Shown here: positions 42,732-51,264 of the stretch, one piece after another | How the letters are laid out: every line of letters starts with the position of its first letter | How positions within the stretch are numbered: the first letter of the stretch is position 1 | Assembly (NCBI RefSeq): GCF_037414475.1 | Contig: NZ_CP147913.1 | Span: 2,046,001 to 2,110,000, forward strand | Direction of reading: 5' to 3' | Length of the DNA: 64,000 nucleotides | Source of the DNA: Myxococcus stipitatus | Lineage (GTDB): Bacteria > Myxococcota > Myxococcia > Myxococcales > Myxococcaceae | The notes under the pieces: model-generated | Database searches by the model: none | What the model was told of the DNA's origin: nothing | The model's input: only the letters and a program-made list of their open reading frames with translations | Position numbers and translations under genes: made by a program

Positions 42732-42960
42732 GTCAAGTCCCGAATCTCCTCCTCCAGCAGCATCTCCAGCGTCATTCGGATGGCACCCAGGAAGCGTGCG
42801 CGCACGTCAGTGCGCACCTCCTCGTGCGAGGGCGCGGCAAACTCGGTATCGGAACTCCTCGGCTCCCCTGCCAGGGGGAGACCGTCTCGGTTGGTTTCTC
42901 CGAGGAGCTTCCCTCTTTCCCGCTCAGCCATGTTCGCCGACTACACACTTATAGGGACAC
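42732..42960 (-). mobile_element. IS256-family insertion sequence end with truncated transposase
   Basis: On the minus strand, ATG 42931 starts MAERERGKLLGETNRDGL and continues through AAPSHEEVRTDVR to AIRMTLEMLLEEEIRDL, the N-terminus of an IS256/mutator-type transposase, then stops at the junction with the aminotransferase fragment at 42731. Upstream of the start, the bases at 42941-42960 read on the minus strand GTGTCCCTATAAGTGTGTAG, closely resembling IS256-type terminal repeats (…GTCCGTATAATTGTGTA…). The other end of the element is missing. Confidence 0.7.
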
Positions 42961-43161
42961 GCCCCGCACCGCTGCGGGCGCGAAACGAAGACCCAGGACG
43001 GACGTGAGTGACGCCGCTACCACCGACAATGGAAGGTGGAGCGCCTCTTCGCCCGGCTCCAGAACTTCCATCGCCTCGTGACGCGCTACGAGGTGAAAGT
43101 GGAGAACTTCCTCGGCTTCCTCCACCTCGGCTGCATCCTCATCCTCTCGAGGCAATCCTGA
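42961..43161 (+). mobile_element. IS5-family transposase C-terminal remnant
   Basis: Read in the frame ending at TGA 43159-43161, the DNA encodes APHRCGRETKTQDGR, an in-frame stop (43009-43011), then [17 protein letters not shown] and [15 protein letters not shown], matching the conserved C-terminus of IS5-group transposases ([15 protein letters not shown]...vENFLGF-qLGCilIllR). The N-terminal part is absent, and its 5' edge coincides with the IS256-like terminus, which suggests the IS256 element inserted into it. Confidence 0.75.
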
Positions 43162-43276
43162 GCGCACCTCCAGATGCTGTCCGACAAGGAAATCACCTGA
43201 CTGCGTATATAGGCACGCTGGGCGACGTCCATTGACAGTCACGGTTCATGAAGCCTTGCAGACCATTACAATCAAG

Positions 43277-44398
43277 ATGAGTGCCCCTGTTCCGCGCAGG
43301 CTTCTCCGTCAGCCGCGGACGGGCCGATGGCTGTCCATGGCGATGGGACTCCTCCTGGGCGTCACCGGCTGCGGTGAGTCCGAAGGGGCTTGGCTGGAAG
43401 TGCCTGGAGATGAGCCCCCCGGACTGAACTGTCTTCACGGAGGTCGCTCGCTGCTCGCGGGGGCGGACGACAATGGGAACGGTAGGCTCGACGAGGACGA
43501 GGTCCGCCAGCGGACCTACAGTTGCACCTCCCCGGAAGCACTGACCATGGCGCGCGCCGAGCCTCGCGGGGTGAACTGCGAGTTCGGAGGGACCGCGCTC
43601 CAGACGGGCCTGGACCTGGATGGGGACAACCTGCTGTCGGACGCCGAGGTGACCTCCGTCCAGTATGTCTGTGAGCGCGCCGCGCCCACACTCCTGAGCC
43701 GCGTGCGCGACGAGCCCGCAGGAGCGACCTGCGCCACGGGCGGCTCCGCCGTGGAGAGCGGCCTGGACGTGGACGGTAACGGGGAGCTGTCGCGGGAAGA
43801 GGTGACCACGACGCGGTATGTCTGCGGCGTGCGCGCGCTGCTGCGCGTGGACCCCGAGCCTCCGGGGGAGCGGTGCCCGGTGGGAGGCACCGTGGCGCGA
43901 GGCGTCCCGGACATGGACGGAGACGGCCAGTTGGACGACGCGGAGGTGGAGTCCACGCGGTACGTCTGCGATGCCCGCACGCTGACCCGGGTGGACGTGG
44001 AGCCTCCGGGCCGGCGCTGCCGGGGAGGCGGCGCCGTCGTGCACACCGGCGGCGACACCAATGGTGACGGGGTGCTCCAGGATACGGAGGTCCGCTTCTC
44101 GGAGACCCTCTGTGAGCGCACCATCGACGGAGATGTGTCGGTCTACACCCAGCTGGAGCTCGCCAAGCTCCAGGACGTGAGGGTCATCACCGGAAACCTG
44201 AACATCTGGTACGGCAGCGTGGTGAACGTGTCGCTGCCCGAGCTGAGGCTCGTGGGCGGAGTGGTTAAACTCCACTACCTCCAGGAGGTTCGCAACCTGT
44301 CGCTGCCGGCACTCCGGGCCGCTCGCGCAAGGGCGGCAGCCGGCAGACCCAGCTCGAGATGCGGTGGAAGAAGTCGCGGCGGAAGGCGCCCTGGCTGA
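43277..44398 (+). CDS. DUF7151-like repeat lipoprotein, 3' end replaced by recombination
   Basis: A 373-codon lipoprotein gene. ATG 43277 gives a signal with lipobox LLLGVTGC. Five repeats of about 40 residues follow, each with a P-G--C--GG start, a D-D/N-G-N/D-G-L/E acidic loop and an E-V-----Y-C end (for example PAGATCATGG...DVDGNGELSREEVTTTRYVC), the DUF7151-type module common in Myxococcota. After them comes an L-domain-like stretch (ITGNLNIWYGSVVNVSLPEL). At base 44315 (residue ~347) the sequence becomes the antisense of the copy-B activator gene, so the last ~27 residues are foreign and the original C-terminus is lost. Probably a pseudogene or a truncated surface protein. Confidence 0.7.
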   Translation: MSAPVPRRLLRQPRTGRWLSMAMGLLLGVTGCGESEGAWLEVPGDEPPGLNCLHGGRSLLAGADDNGNGRLDEDEVRQRTYSCTSPEALTMARAEPRGVNCEFGGTALQTGLDLDGDNLLSDAEVTSVQYVCERAAPTLLSRVRDEPAGATCATGGSAVESGLDVDGNGELSREEVTTTRYVCGVRALLRVDPEPPGERCPVGGTVARGVPDMDGDGQLDDAEVESTRYVCDARTLTRVDVEPPGRRCRGGGAVVHTGGDTNGDGVLQDTEVRFSETLCERTIDGDVSVYTQLELAKLQDVRVITGNLNIWYGSVVNVSLPELRLVGGVVKLHYLQEVRNLSLPALRAARARAAAGRPSSRCGGRSRGGRRPG

Positions 44399-45242
44399 CT
44401 TCCTCACTCAGCTCTCGATTGGTCGCGCAGACCAACCGGAAGTCCGCGTGCTGCCAGGTGTTGGAGCCGACGCGCTTGTATGAATGCTCCTGCACCACGC
44501 GCAGCAACTGCGCCTGGAGGGCCAGTGGGAGCTCCCCCATTTCATCCAGGAACAGCGTCCCCTCATGGGCCATGGCGAAGGCCCCATCCCGGATGCCCGC
44601 CGCGCCTGTGAAGGCGCCTCGCTCGTGGCCGAAGAACTCACTGCCCGACAGCTCTGGCACCACCGTCGTGCAGTCCAGCGTCACCAGGTCCCGCTTGTGC
44701 GAGCGCCGGTCGAGCTCGTGGATGAGGCGCGCGACCTCCTCCTTGCCGGTACCGCTCTCTCCAAGCAACAACACCGAGGCGTCCGTGAAGGTCGCCACCT
44801 CGACGATTTGCCGGAGCACGGGGAGCCAGGAGGGAGAGCGCCCCACCAACCGCCGCTGCACCACAGCGGAGTCGATGATCCGGTCCACGGCGTCCCAACG
44901 CTCCAACCGCGCGGAAATCTCCGTCACCGCGTCGTGTGAGCCATCCCATGCAATCACATCCGCGGCCCCTTCGAGGAGCAGCCGCCAGCAAGCGCCCTCC
45001 GCGAGCGCCCGCTCCGACGTGGCCACCGCCAGCACCCGCGTCGAGGCGTTCAGCCGGCATCGCCGCAAGACGTCCAGCGTCATCGCCCCCACCTCGTCGA
45101 ACACCAGGATGCCAAGTCCGGCGAGCACTCCCTCCGCGCACTCCGGCTCGATGCCGGCCCTCCCCAGTGACTCCAACACCCTAGGGCGCAGGACAGCCGC
45201 ACCACTCCCCACGAAGCGAATCCAGGTCCTCATGCGCGTCAT
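44265..45242 (-). pseudogene. Truncated sigma-54 activator (copy B)
   Basis: This frame repeats copy A from its start (ATG 45242) through the AAA+ domain to PPLRERP (~residue 309), with near-identical residues; one visible difference is FLDEM instead of FLDEV in the Walker B region. After base 44315 it reads into antisense of the lipoprotein gene and ends after a foreign tail. It keeps the sensor domain, Walker A, GAFTGA and Walker B but has lost the C-terminal third of the AAA+ region and the DNA-binding Fis domain. If made, it could interfere with copy A by mixed oligomers; otherwise it is a pseudogene. Confidence 0.85.
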
Positions 45243-45615
45243 GCCCTCGGGTCCCGTGCCGATGAAGAACACCTGCCCACCCAGAAGATGGGAAGGCGTC
45301 TCATTCAACGAGATGAACGCAAACGGTTCGCTTGCATGGCTTGCGATTCGACGACAACCACTGTCACAAGGACGCCAGTCATACACCCCTACGCCCAATC
45401 CCTTACCCGCACTCATCCAACGACGCTCCGCAATTCCTCATCACCCACGAGCCTGCCTCCTCCCCCTCGACGACGAGCGGGGGCACGGGCGCCCCCGCCG
45501 CTCCCGTTGGATTCAATCACACCACAACTCTTGGACGTTTCCCGTGCCCGAGTGCGTCAAGGCGTGGAGGTATCGACATCGCGAAGAAGCAACCGAACAT
45601 CCTCATCATCTGGGG
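44315..45615 (-). repeat. Direct repeat, copy B
   Basis: The 1301-bp counterpart of 36649-38032. Its left edge (44315) lies inside the DUF7151-like gene and its right edge (45615) in the arylsulfatase remnant, both at the same sites as in copy A. The coding part is nearly identical to copy A, while 45243-45577 is diverged. Confidence 0.9.
45578..45615 (+). pseudogene. Arylsulfatase N-terminal fragment (copy B)
   Basis: Aligns to the copy-A remnant: the codons give AKKQPNILIIWG, again the arylsulfatase N-terminal motif, but the start codon has changed from ATG to ATC at 45578 and homology ends at 45615. It is cut at nearly the same codon as copy A. Confidence 0.6.
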
Positions 45616-45628
45616 TGCCTGGGCTTCG

Positions 45629-48600
45629 TCACTTCAAATACATCAGGGTGGACTTTGCTTTATCAAAGGCGTCACCCACCAACAGCTCGAAGACTCCATC
45701 GTGGTCGACGTCCAGCGCGGCCACCTCCAAGGAGGACAAGTGGGTCCCGAAGCACTTCGCCGGGAACCAGTATTCGACCCCCTGAGAGGGCGTGATGCAG
45801 ATGGCCTGGTGTGCCAGCTCAGGGGAGAGGAGCTCCGGCAGCCCATCGCCGTCCAGGTCCTCCGCGGCGAGGCGCAAGGAGGAAGCGCCGGCAGGTTGGA
45901 GGAACTTCTCGTAGAAGCCGAAGTCGACGCTCTCATGACTCATGATGGGAAGAATCCCGCGCCAGCCGCAGGAGACCAGCATGTCCATTCGGCCATCGTG
46001 GTCGAGGTCCTCGAGGATCAACGCCGATGCGTCACAGGACTCGACGTACGGGGAGTACTCACGAACCTTGCGCGGGGGGCCCTCCGCGCGCCCTTCGAAC
46101 ACGATGAGGTCGAAGGTCCGGCCGACGCTACGAAGGACCAGCAGGTCCGCCCGGCCGTCTCCATTCAAATCCCCCAGCGCGAGCCGATTCATGGAGGAGT
46201 AGGTGGCGAGCAGGTCTCCACCCTCGAAGGTGCCGTCACCCCGGTTGCGAAGCAGGTACGCCTCATAGGTCTGAAACCCGGTCGAGGGGCGTCGGGTCTG
46301 GAAGACCACATCCAGGTCACCGTCGCCGTCCACGTCCCCCGCGGCGAACAGGTGCCCGATGGATCCCTTGGAGTAGATGTCCAGCGGGAGCGGCTCGGGC
46401 TCGGTGAAGGTTCCATCCCCCCGCCCACGCATCAGTGACAGACCCCGGATGGCGGGCGGGCCCGTGAGGGTCCTCACGAGCAGGTCCATGGTCGGGCCCG
46501 CGTCGAAGCGCCCTGGAAGCAATTCCTCGGCGCCCGGAGGTGCGGTGGAGGGGCCCCGAGGCACGAGTCCTCCCTCCGCCCGAGTGAGGTGGACCAGGAT
46601 GTTGCCGTCCACCAAGGAAGCCACGTCCTTCCAGCCGTCGCCGTCGAAGTCCTCGGTCACGAACCGGGCGCCGATGGGCGACAGGGGCGGCGGGGACGCC
46701 AGGTCCCGAATCACGCTCACGCTCCGGTGGCGTTGATTGAGCACGGCGATGTCCAACTGGCCGCTGCCGTCGAAGTCCGCCACCGCGAGGCGGATGGGGG
46801 ACTCCGTCGTGGGGATGAGCCGCGACGTGAAGGACCCATCTCCCACCCCCTTCAGCAACAGGACGGAGCTCGTGTCGACATGGACGTATGCGAGGTCCAC
46901 CGCGCCATCACCATCGAAGTCGCGCGCGACGAGGTCGCTCAGGGGCCCACTGAAGGAGGGCTTCCACGCATGGTGGTGCAGGACCGAGGGGGCTCCGAAA
47001 CGGCCATGGCCATCGCTCCGCAGGAGGAGGATGGAGGACGCGTTGTCCCCTATCGAAAGAGCCACGATGTCGAGGTGGCCGTCCCCATTGAAGTCCGCTG
47101 CCTGCGCGACAGAGATCCGCCCCTCGAGAGAGCCAAGGTGCTCCCGGGTGAAGCGCAGGAGGCCCCGGCCATAGAAAGCCTGGAGGGATGACCCCACCAC
47201 CACCACGTCCGCGAGCCCGTCCTTGTCGAAGTCCCCCGTGACGACGGCACCTCGGGGAGTGACAAAGTCCTCGAAGGCAATGGCCATCTTGGCGCCCCCC
47301 GTGTTGCGCAGGATGCCGAACCGGTTGGCCAGGGACACCACGAGCTCGGGGCGTCCATCTCCATCCAGGTCCGTGGCAACAGGGGCCGAGTGGTCGCGAG
47401 CACTGGCCTCGGCCATGGCCGAGCTCCCCAGGACCTCATCGAAGTCGCCATTGCCGCGACCGCGGAAGACATGGACGTTCTCGCCCCAGGAGAGGTAGGG
47501 GTCGACGGCGATGAGGTCCAGCCTGCCATCCCCATCCATGTCGGTGGCGACAAGGTGCTCTCTCGCCCAGGGAGTGTCGACCTTCGCGGACAGCTCGAAG
47601 CCGCCGTTGCCGCGCCCCCGCAGGGAGCTGAACGCAGAGGGGTAGTCGGTGCCGACGACGAGGTCTGGCTTGCCATCGTGGTTGAAGTCACCGCTCGTCA
47701 GCGGAGCGTTGTAGTCCGAGCTATCCTCGGCCAGGACCAACACCGCGGAGGTGCCCGGATCCACCTCGCAGCGGCGCTGGGTGGCTTCCAGCGGCACCGG
47801 GAGCGTGCTCGAAGAGGGCTGCGCTCCCGGGACGGTGGCGGTGATGCGAATCCGGGCCGCCGCGGCGGCGCCGGGCACGTCCCTGAAGCGGTTCCAGCGG
47901 AACCTGTGCGAGACTCCAAAGAGAGACGTAGCGAGGGCCTCCAGCCCGGAGGCCGAGACTCCGAGCCATGAGCTCCGGGACTCGCCAGCCTGCGTGGCTC
48001 TCCGGAACACGCCGTCCCCGGCGGGGTCCACCTCCACCAGGACATCGGCGCGCTCGCCGTCCACCTGCCCCAGGACGTAGTCGATGGAGCGGCAACCCGT
48101 GGCATCCGCGAGTGCCTCCACCCGGAGCACCTCCGCGGGCGCGGGGAGTGGCCTCACTGGCGAGGGAGCCGCCGTGGCGTCGCCAATTCCCGCGGCGTTG
48201 AAAGCGGTCACCGAGATGACTTGCGCTCGAGTGCTGGGGACCGACTCCATGACGGCTTCTCGCGCGTCGGCCCCCACTTCCAGTCGCGTGCCCGATGGCT
48301 GGGCGAGCACGATGAAGCCCATGAGGGCCGAGCCGTTGTCGGAGGCAGGCGGCTCCCACGAGATGGAGAGGGAGCGCACTCCGGGCTCCACACGGACGGC
48401 GGCGGGAGCCCCGGGCCGCGCGGGAGTGCGCACCGCCGCCGAGGTGGCGGCGGGCCCCTGGCCCATCGCGTTCCGCGCGGACACGGTGAAGGTGTACTCG
48501 GTGTCATTCTGCAAGCGGGTGAAGGTGGCCTGGGTCTCTCGACCCTCCACCGCGAGGATGATTCCTCCAGGAGAGGCCGTCACCACATAGGCGACGACCG

Positions 48601-49441
48601 GCAGTCCTCCGGTGTCCTCCGGCTCGTGCCAAGTGACGGACGCGCCGCGAACACTCGCGGTGGCGGACACCGCGAGAGGCAGCCCGGGCCCCGTGGCCGG
48701 CACCATCGCCTTGGAGTGGGCGGAGTGGGGGCCCTCACCCACGGCATTGACGGCGCGCACCGTGAAGGTGGTGAGCACGCCATTGGTCAGTTCTCCGATG
48801 ACCGCCGTGCGCTCGGCGCTGTTCACCGTGACGCTTCGGCCCATTGGCCAGGCCGTCACCACATAGTGGAGGATGGCATTGCCGCCGTCGGAAGCCGGGG
48901 CCTCCCACTCGACGCCCATCTGCCGGTCTCCCTGCCGGACCGCGAGCAGCGTGGGGGCGCCGGGCACATCCGGGAGCCTCACGGCCTCCACCACCGCCGA
49001 GGGGCCCGCTCCCACCGCGTTGCGTGCGACCACGGTGAAGCGGTAGGTGCCACCCGCGCGCAGGCCCGTCACGCTCACGGAGTCTGCTTCGACGTGGACC
49101 TGCTGGCCCTCCTCGCGCGGGTCCACTTCAACGCCATAGCCCGTGAGGGCGCTGCCGCCGTCGTCCTCCGGCTCGACCCAGGTGAGCACCACCCGACCTG
49201 GCTCCGGCCAGGCGGCCAACCGGCGCGGCCTGGAGGGCGCCGTGGGGTCGGGCGGCTTCGGCTGGCCCTGCTCACAGCGGGAGGCCTCCGCCACGCACAG
49301 GTTGAGGTCAGGGCAGCACGTCCACCCCGGGGCACAGGGACACGAACGCTCACCCTCGCTCGCGGGGGTGCAGCCGGAGAGCACCCAGACGCCCAACAGC
49401 AGGGCCACGGTGCGGGGAAGAAGTTTGAGTAAGGTTGGCAT
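45629..49441 (-). CDS. Giant FN3 / FG-GAP (VCBS) repeat lipoprotein
   Basis: About 1270 residues. ATG 49441 has GGGGAGCG just upstream and gives a lipoprotein signal (ALLLGVWVLSGC). A Cys-rich segment follows (CPCAPGWTCCPDLNLC). Four fibronectin type III domains (residues ~50-450) come next, each with an EPEDDGG- or PPASDNG-type loop, then about thirteen FG-GAP/VCBS repeats with calcium-binding DxDGDGxxD loops (FNHDGKPD, MDGDGRLD, FDGDGAVD and others), forming probable beta-propellers. Such proteins act as surface adhesins or binding platforms. It ends at 45629, only 14 bp from the edge of repeat copy B, so the rearrangement stopped just beyond this gene. Confidence 0.88.
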   Translation of the reverse strand: MPTLLKLLPRTVALLLGVWVLSGCTPASEGERSCPCAPGWTCCPDLNLCVAEASRCEQGQPKPPDPTAPSRPRRLAAWPEPGRVVLTWVEPEDDGGSALTGYGVEVDPREEGQQVHVEADSVSVTGLRAGGTYRFTVVARNAVGAGPSAVVEAVRLPDVPGAPTLLAVRQGDRQMGVEWEAPASDGGNAILHYVVTAWPMGRSVTVNSAERTAVIGELTNGVLTTFTVRAVNAVGEGPHSAHSKAMVPATGPGLPLAVSATASVRGASVTWHEPEDTGGLPVVAYVVTASPGGIILAVEGRETQATFTRLQNDTEYTFTVSARNAMGQGPAATSAAVRTPARPGAPAAVRVEPGVRSLSISWEPPASDNGSALMGFIVLAQPSGTRLEVGADAREAVMESVPSTRAQVISVTAFNAAGIGDATAAPSPVRPLPAPAEVLRVEALADATGCRSIDYVLGQVDGERADVLVEVDPAGDGVFRRATQAGESRSSWLGVSASGLEALATSLFGVSHRFRWNRFRDVPGAAAAARIRITATVPGAQPSSSTLPVPLEATQRRCEVDPGTSAVLVLAEDSSDYNAPLTSGDFNHDGKPDLVVGTDYPSAFSSLRGRGNGGFELSAKVDTPWAREHLVATDMDGDGRLDLIAVDPYLSWGENVHVFRGRGNGDFDEVLGSSAMAEASARDHSAPVATDLDGDGRPELVVSLANRFGILRNTGGAKMAIAFEDFVTPRGAVVTGDFDKDGLADVVVVGSSLQAFYGRGLLRFTREHLGSLEGRISVAQAADFNGDGHLDIVALSIGDNASSILLLRSDGHGRFGAPSVLHHHAWKPSFSGPLSDLVARDFDGDGAVDLAYVHVDTSSVLLLKGVGDGSFTSRLIPTTESPIRLAVADFDGSGQLDIAVLNQRHRSVSVIRDLASPPPLSPIGARFVTEDFDGDGWKDVASLVDGNILVHLTRAEGGLVPRGPSTAPPGAEELLPGRFDAGPTMDLLVRTLTGPPAIRGLSLMRGRGDGTFTEPEPLPLDIYSKGSIGHLFAAGDVDGDGDLDVVFQTRRPSTGFQTYEAYLLRNRGDGTFEGGDLLATYSSMNRLALGDLNGDGRADLLVLRSVGRTFDLIVFEGRAEGPPRKVREYSPYVESCDASALILEDLDHDGRMDMLVSCGWRGILPIMSHESVDFGFYEKFLQPAGASSLRLAAEDLDGDGLPELLSPELAHQAICITPSQGVEYWFPAKCFGTHLSSLEVAALDVDHDGVFELLVGDAFDKAKSTLMYLK

Positions 49442-49746
49442 ATCGCTCCCCACTCAACGCATCCGGCCCCGAATATTGTGTGGCTTTTCGAGAATTCGAA
49501 AAAGACTCCCGGCGGCCTCCCGCGATGACGTCTGGGGTTGAGGCCCATGAGGCCATCTCGAAGTGGCGCCACCACCGGGTCCAGCCATTCACAGACAAAT
49601 GTCCGACCCGAGACGCCGATGTATGTGATGGGCGGCGAGGTGGACAGTCCCACTGGAGCAGGCCCATGACGCAGCGGCACAACTTGTTCCGTACGGCCCG
49701 CACCGTCGAACCGCAGGCAATGAGCCCCCGTCATTCAAGACTGGCA
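49442..49746. other. Intergenic region between two minus-strand lipoprotein genes
   Basis: No convincing gene in these 305 bases. It contains the upstream region of the giant lipoprotein, with an AT-rich patch near 49470-49505 (AATATTGTGTGG, then TTTTCGAGAATTCGAAAAA, a partial inverted repeat) that may be a promoter or operator. Confidence 0.4.
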
Positions 49747-51036
49747 TCAGGGTGTGGAGAACGCACTCAGGTGCGTCCACTCGTCCTCCACGCTCGCGGC
49801 CAGCATCGCCTCCTGAAGAGAAGGGATTGGCCACGCGTCGAGTTCGAGCTGTTGGGTCGTGCGAATCACCGCATGTCCCGCTTCGAAGTCTCTCTTGGCG
49901 CGGGTCAATCGCTCCGAGTCCCCGAGCAGCATGGCCCCCTCTCGCCTCATGTTCCACCCCACCATGCGCTCGACGAGCGTCGACTCCGCCGCGATGCGCT
50001 CGCCCAGCGACCACAGTGCCCGCCCCAACCGCATGCGGTGGTCATTGGAGAGCGTCGGCTCAGAGGCTTTGACGATCTTGAGGAGCAGGAAGGGCCCCTG
50101 CAGCCCCAACTCCTGCACCATGGCCGAGAAGGCACCTCCCTCTCGCGGCTCAACACCCGCTGACCTCAAGAGCCGCTCTGCCTCGGCGTAGAGTGTTGAG
50201 GTCGGCGTGGGCCGGTAGTCTGGCAGCGCCGCGATGCGCTCCAACTCGCGGAGTTCCTCTTCGGTCAACGGCACATCGGGAGGATGCGGCTCCACCAGGA
50301 GGAGCAAGGCACGCTGCATCTCCGTCGGCTCCTGGTCCGCGAAACGACGGAGCCTCGTCCGCAGGGATTCGCGCGGGTCTCGCGCATTCGCATCACTCGC
50401 GAAGTATTCCAGGGCGGACCGCAACAACCCTGGGTCCTGGACATCATCCAGGTGGATGGAAAGCCAGCGCCGCGACGCTTCATCGGGATTGAAGCCCGCG
50501 AACGCGAGCAGCAGGCGGACCTCGACCCGGGCGGTCCGTGCCCAGGCCCCCTCCAACGAATCCTCCATCTTTTTCCAGGTGGTCATCCCCGAGAGCAGTC
50601 CCCGGTCCTTGAAGAGCGGACGACCCGCTTTCTCCCAAGCCGCCCTGAAGGCGTCGCGCCAGTTCTCGGTCGGGTGCGTCGCTCGCCTCTCCGTCAGCGC
50701 TTCGAGGACAGGCCCCTCCAGACTCGTTGGCGCCACGTCGCGCAGGCGGCGCACCACGTCAGCGGCCTCCTTCAGGGCGCCCTGTTCCAGGAAGACGCAA
50801 GCCTGGACGAAGAGGGCCCTCGCGTCGGTGGGCGCCTCGGCGAGCGTCCGCGAGAGGTGCTGTCGGGCGGTGTCGAAGTCCTTTCGCCCCACGGCATCAA
50901 CGGCGCGCGCCACCGCTGTGTCGGGTTGTTCCCCCTCTGTGGCCAGCAAGGGATTGGCCTCACGAGAGTGCCCTCCCGCGGTGATGCAGCCGGACACGAA
51001 CAGGGACAGGAACAGGATGAAACGAGCGAAGGACAT
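49747..51036 (-). CDS. Lipoprotein with TPR-like N-terminal repeats
   Basis: A 429-aa protein with a lipoprotein signal FILFLSLFVSGC. Residues ~40-110 form TPR-like helix pairs (AVARAVDAVGRKDFDTARQHL, LFVQACVFLEQGALKEAADVV), suited to protein-protein contact. The rest is helical and Arg/Glu-rich with no recognised domain. ATG 51036 begins the signal directly. It is the neighbour of the giant FN3/FG-GAP lipoprotein on the same strand but 305 bp away. It is divergent from the class-V aminotransferase. Probably anchored in the periplasm or outer membrane as an assembly or scaffolding factor; this is inferred from architecture only. Confidence 0.75.
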   Translation of the reverse strand: MSFARFILFLSLFVSGCITAGGHSREANPLLATEGEQPDTAVARAVDAVGRKDFDTARQHLSRTLAEAPTDARALFVQACVFLEQGALKEAADVVRRLRDVAPTSLEGPVLEALTERRATHPTENWRDAFRAAWEKAGRPLFKDRGLLSGMTTWKKMEDSLEGAWARTARVEVRLLLAFAGFNPDEASRRWLSIHLDDVQDPGLLRSALEYFASDANARDPRESLRTRLRRFADQEPTEMQRALLLLVEPHPPDVPLTEEELRELERIAALPDYRPTPTSTLYAEAERLLRSAGVEPREGGAFSAMVQELGLQGPFLLLKIVKASEPTLSNDHRMRLGRALWSLGERIAAESTLVERMVGWNMRREGAMLLGDSERLTRAKRDFEAGHAVIRTTQQLELDAWPIPSLQEAMLAASVEDEWTHLSAFSTP

Positions 51037-51264
51037 GGTGGCCCCAGCCTACCCGATGACCTCGGGGTTCCCCGTGCCCCATGTCAGCCAACCCATCTCT
51101 CTCAAAGCGGGGGGCCGGAAATGATTGTCACCACGAACGAACGTGGCTGGCTTTGGCTTCACTGGCATCTGTCCAATCCCCGACTCACGTGGTGCCCCGC
51201 AGCGGGATGTCCCGGAGGCGGAACCCAGTGCACGGTGGTCAACCCACCCCTTCCGGAGCACTCC

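Noticed and set aside
50284..51264. Upstream extension of the class-V aminotransferase frame
   Set aside because: Antisense to the TPR-like lipoprotein gene and reads as non-coding; ATG 51265 with a nearby CGGAG is the better start.
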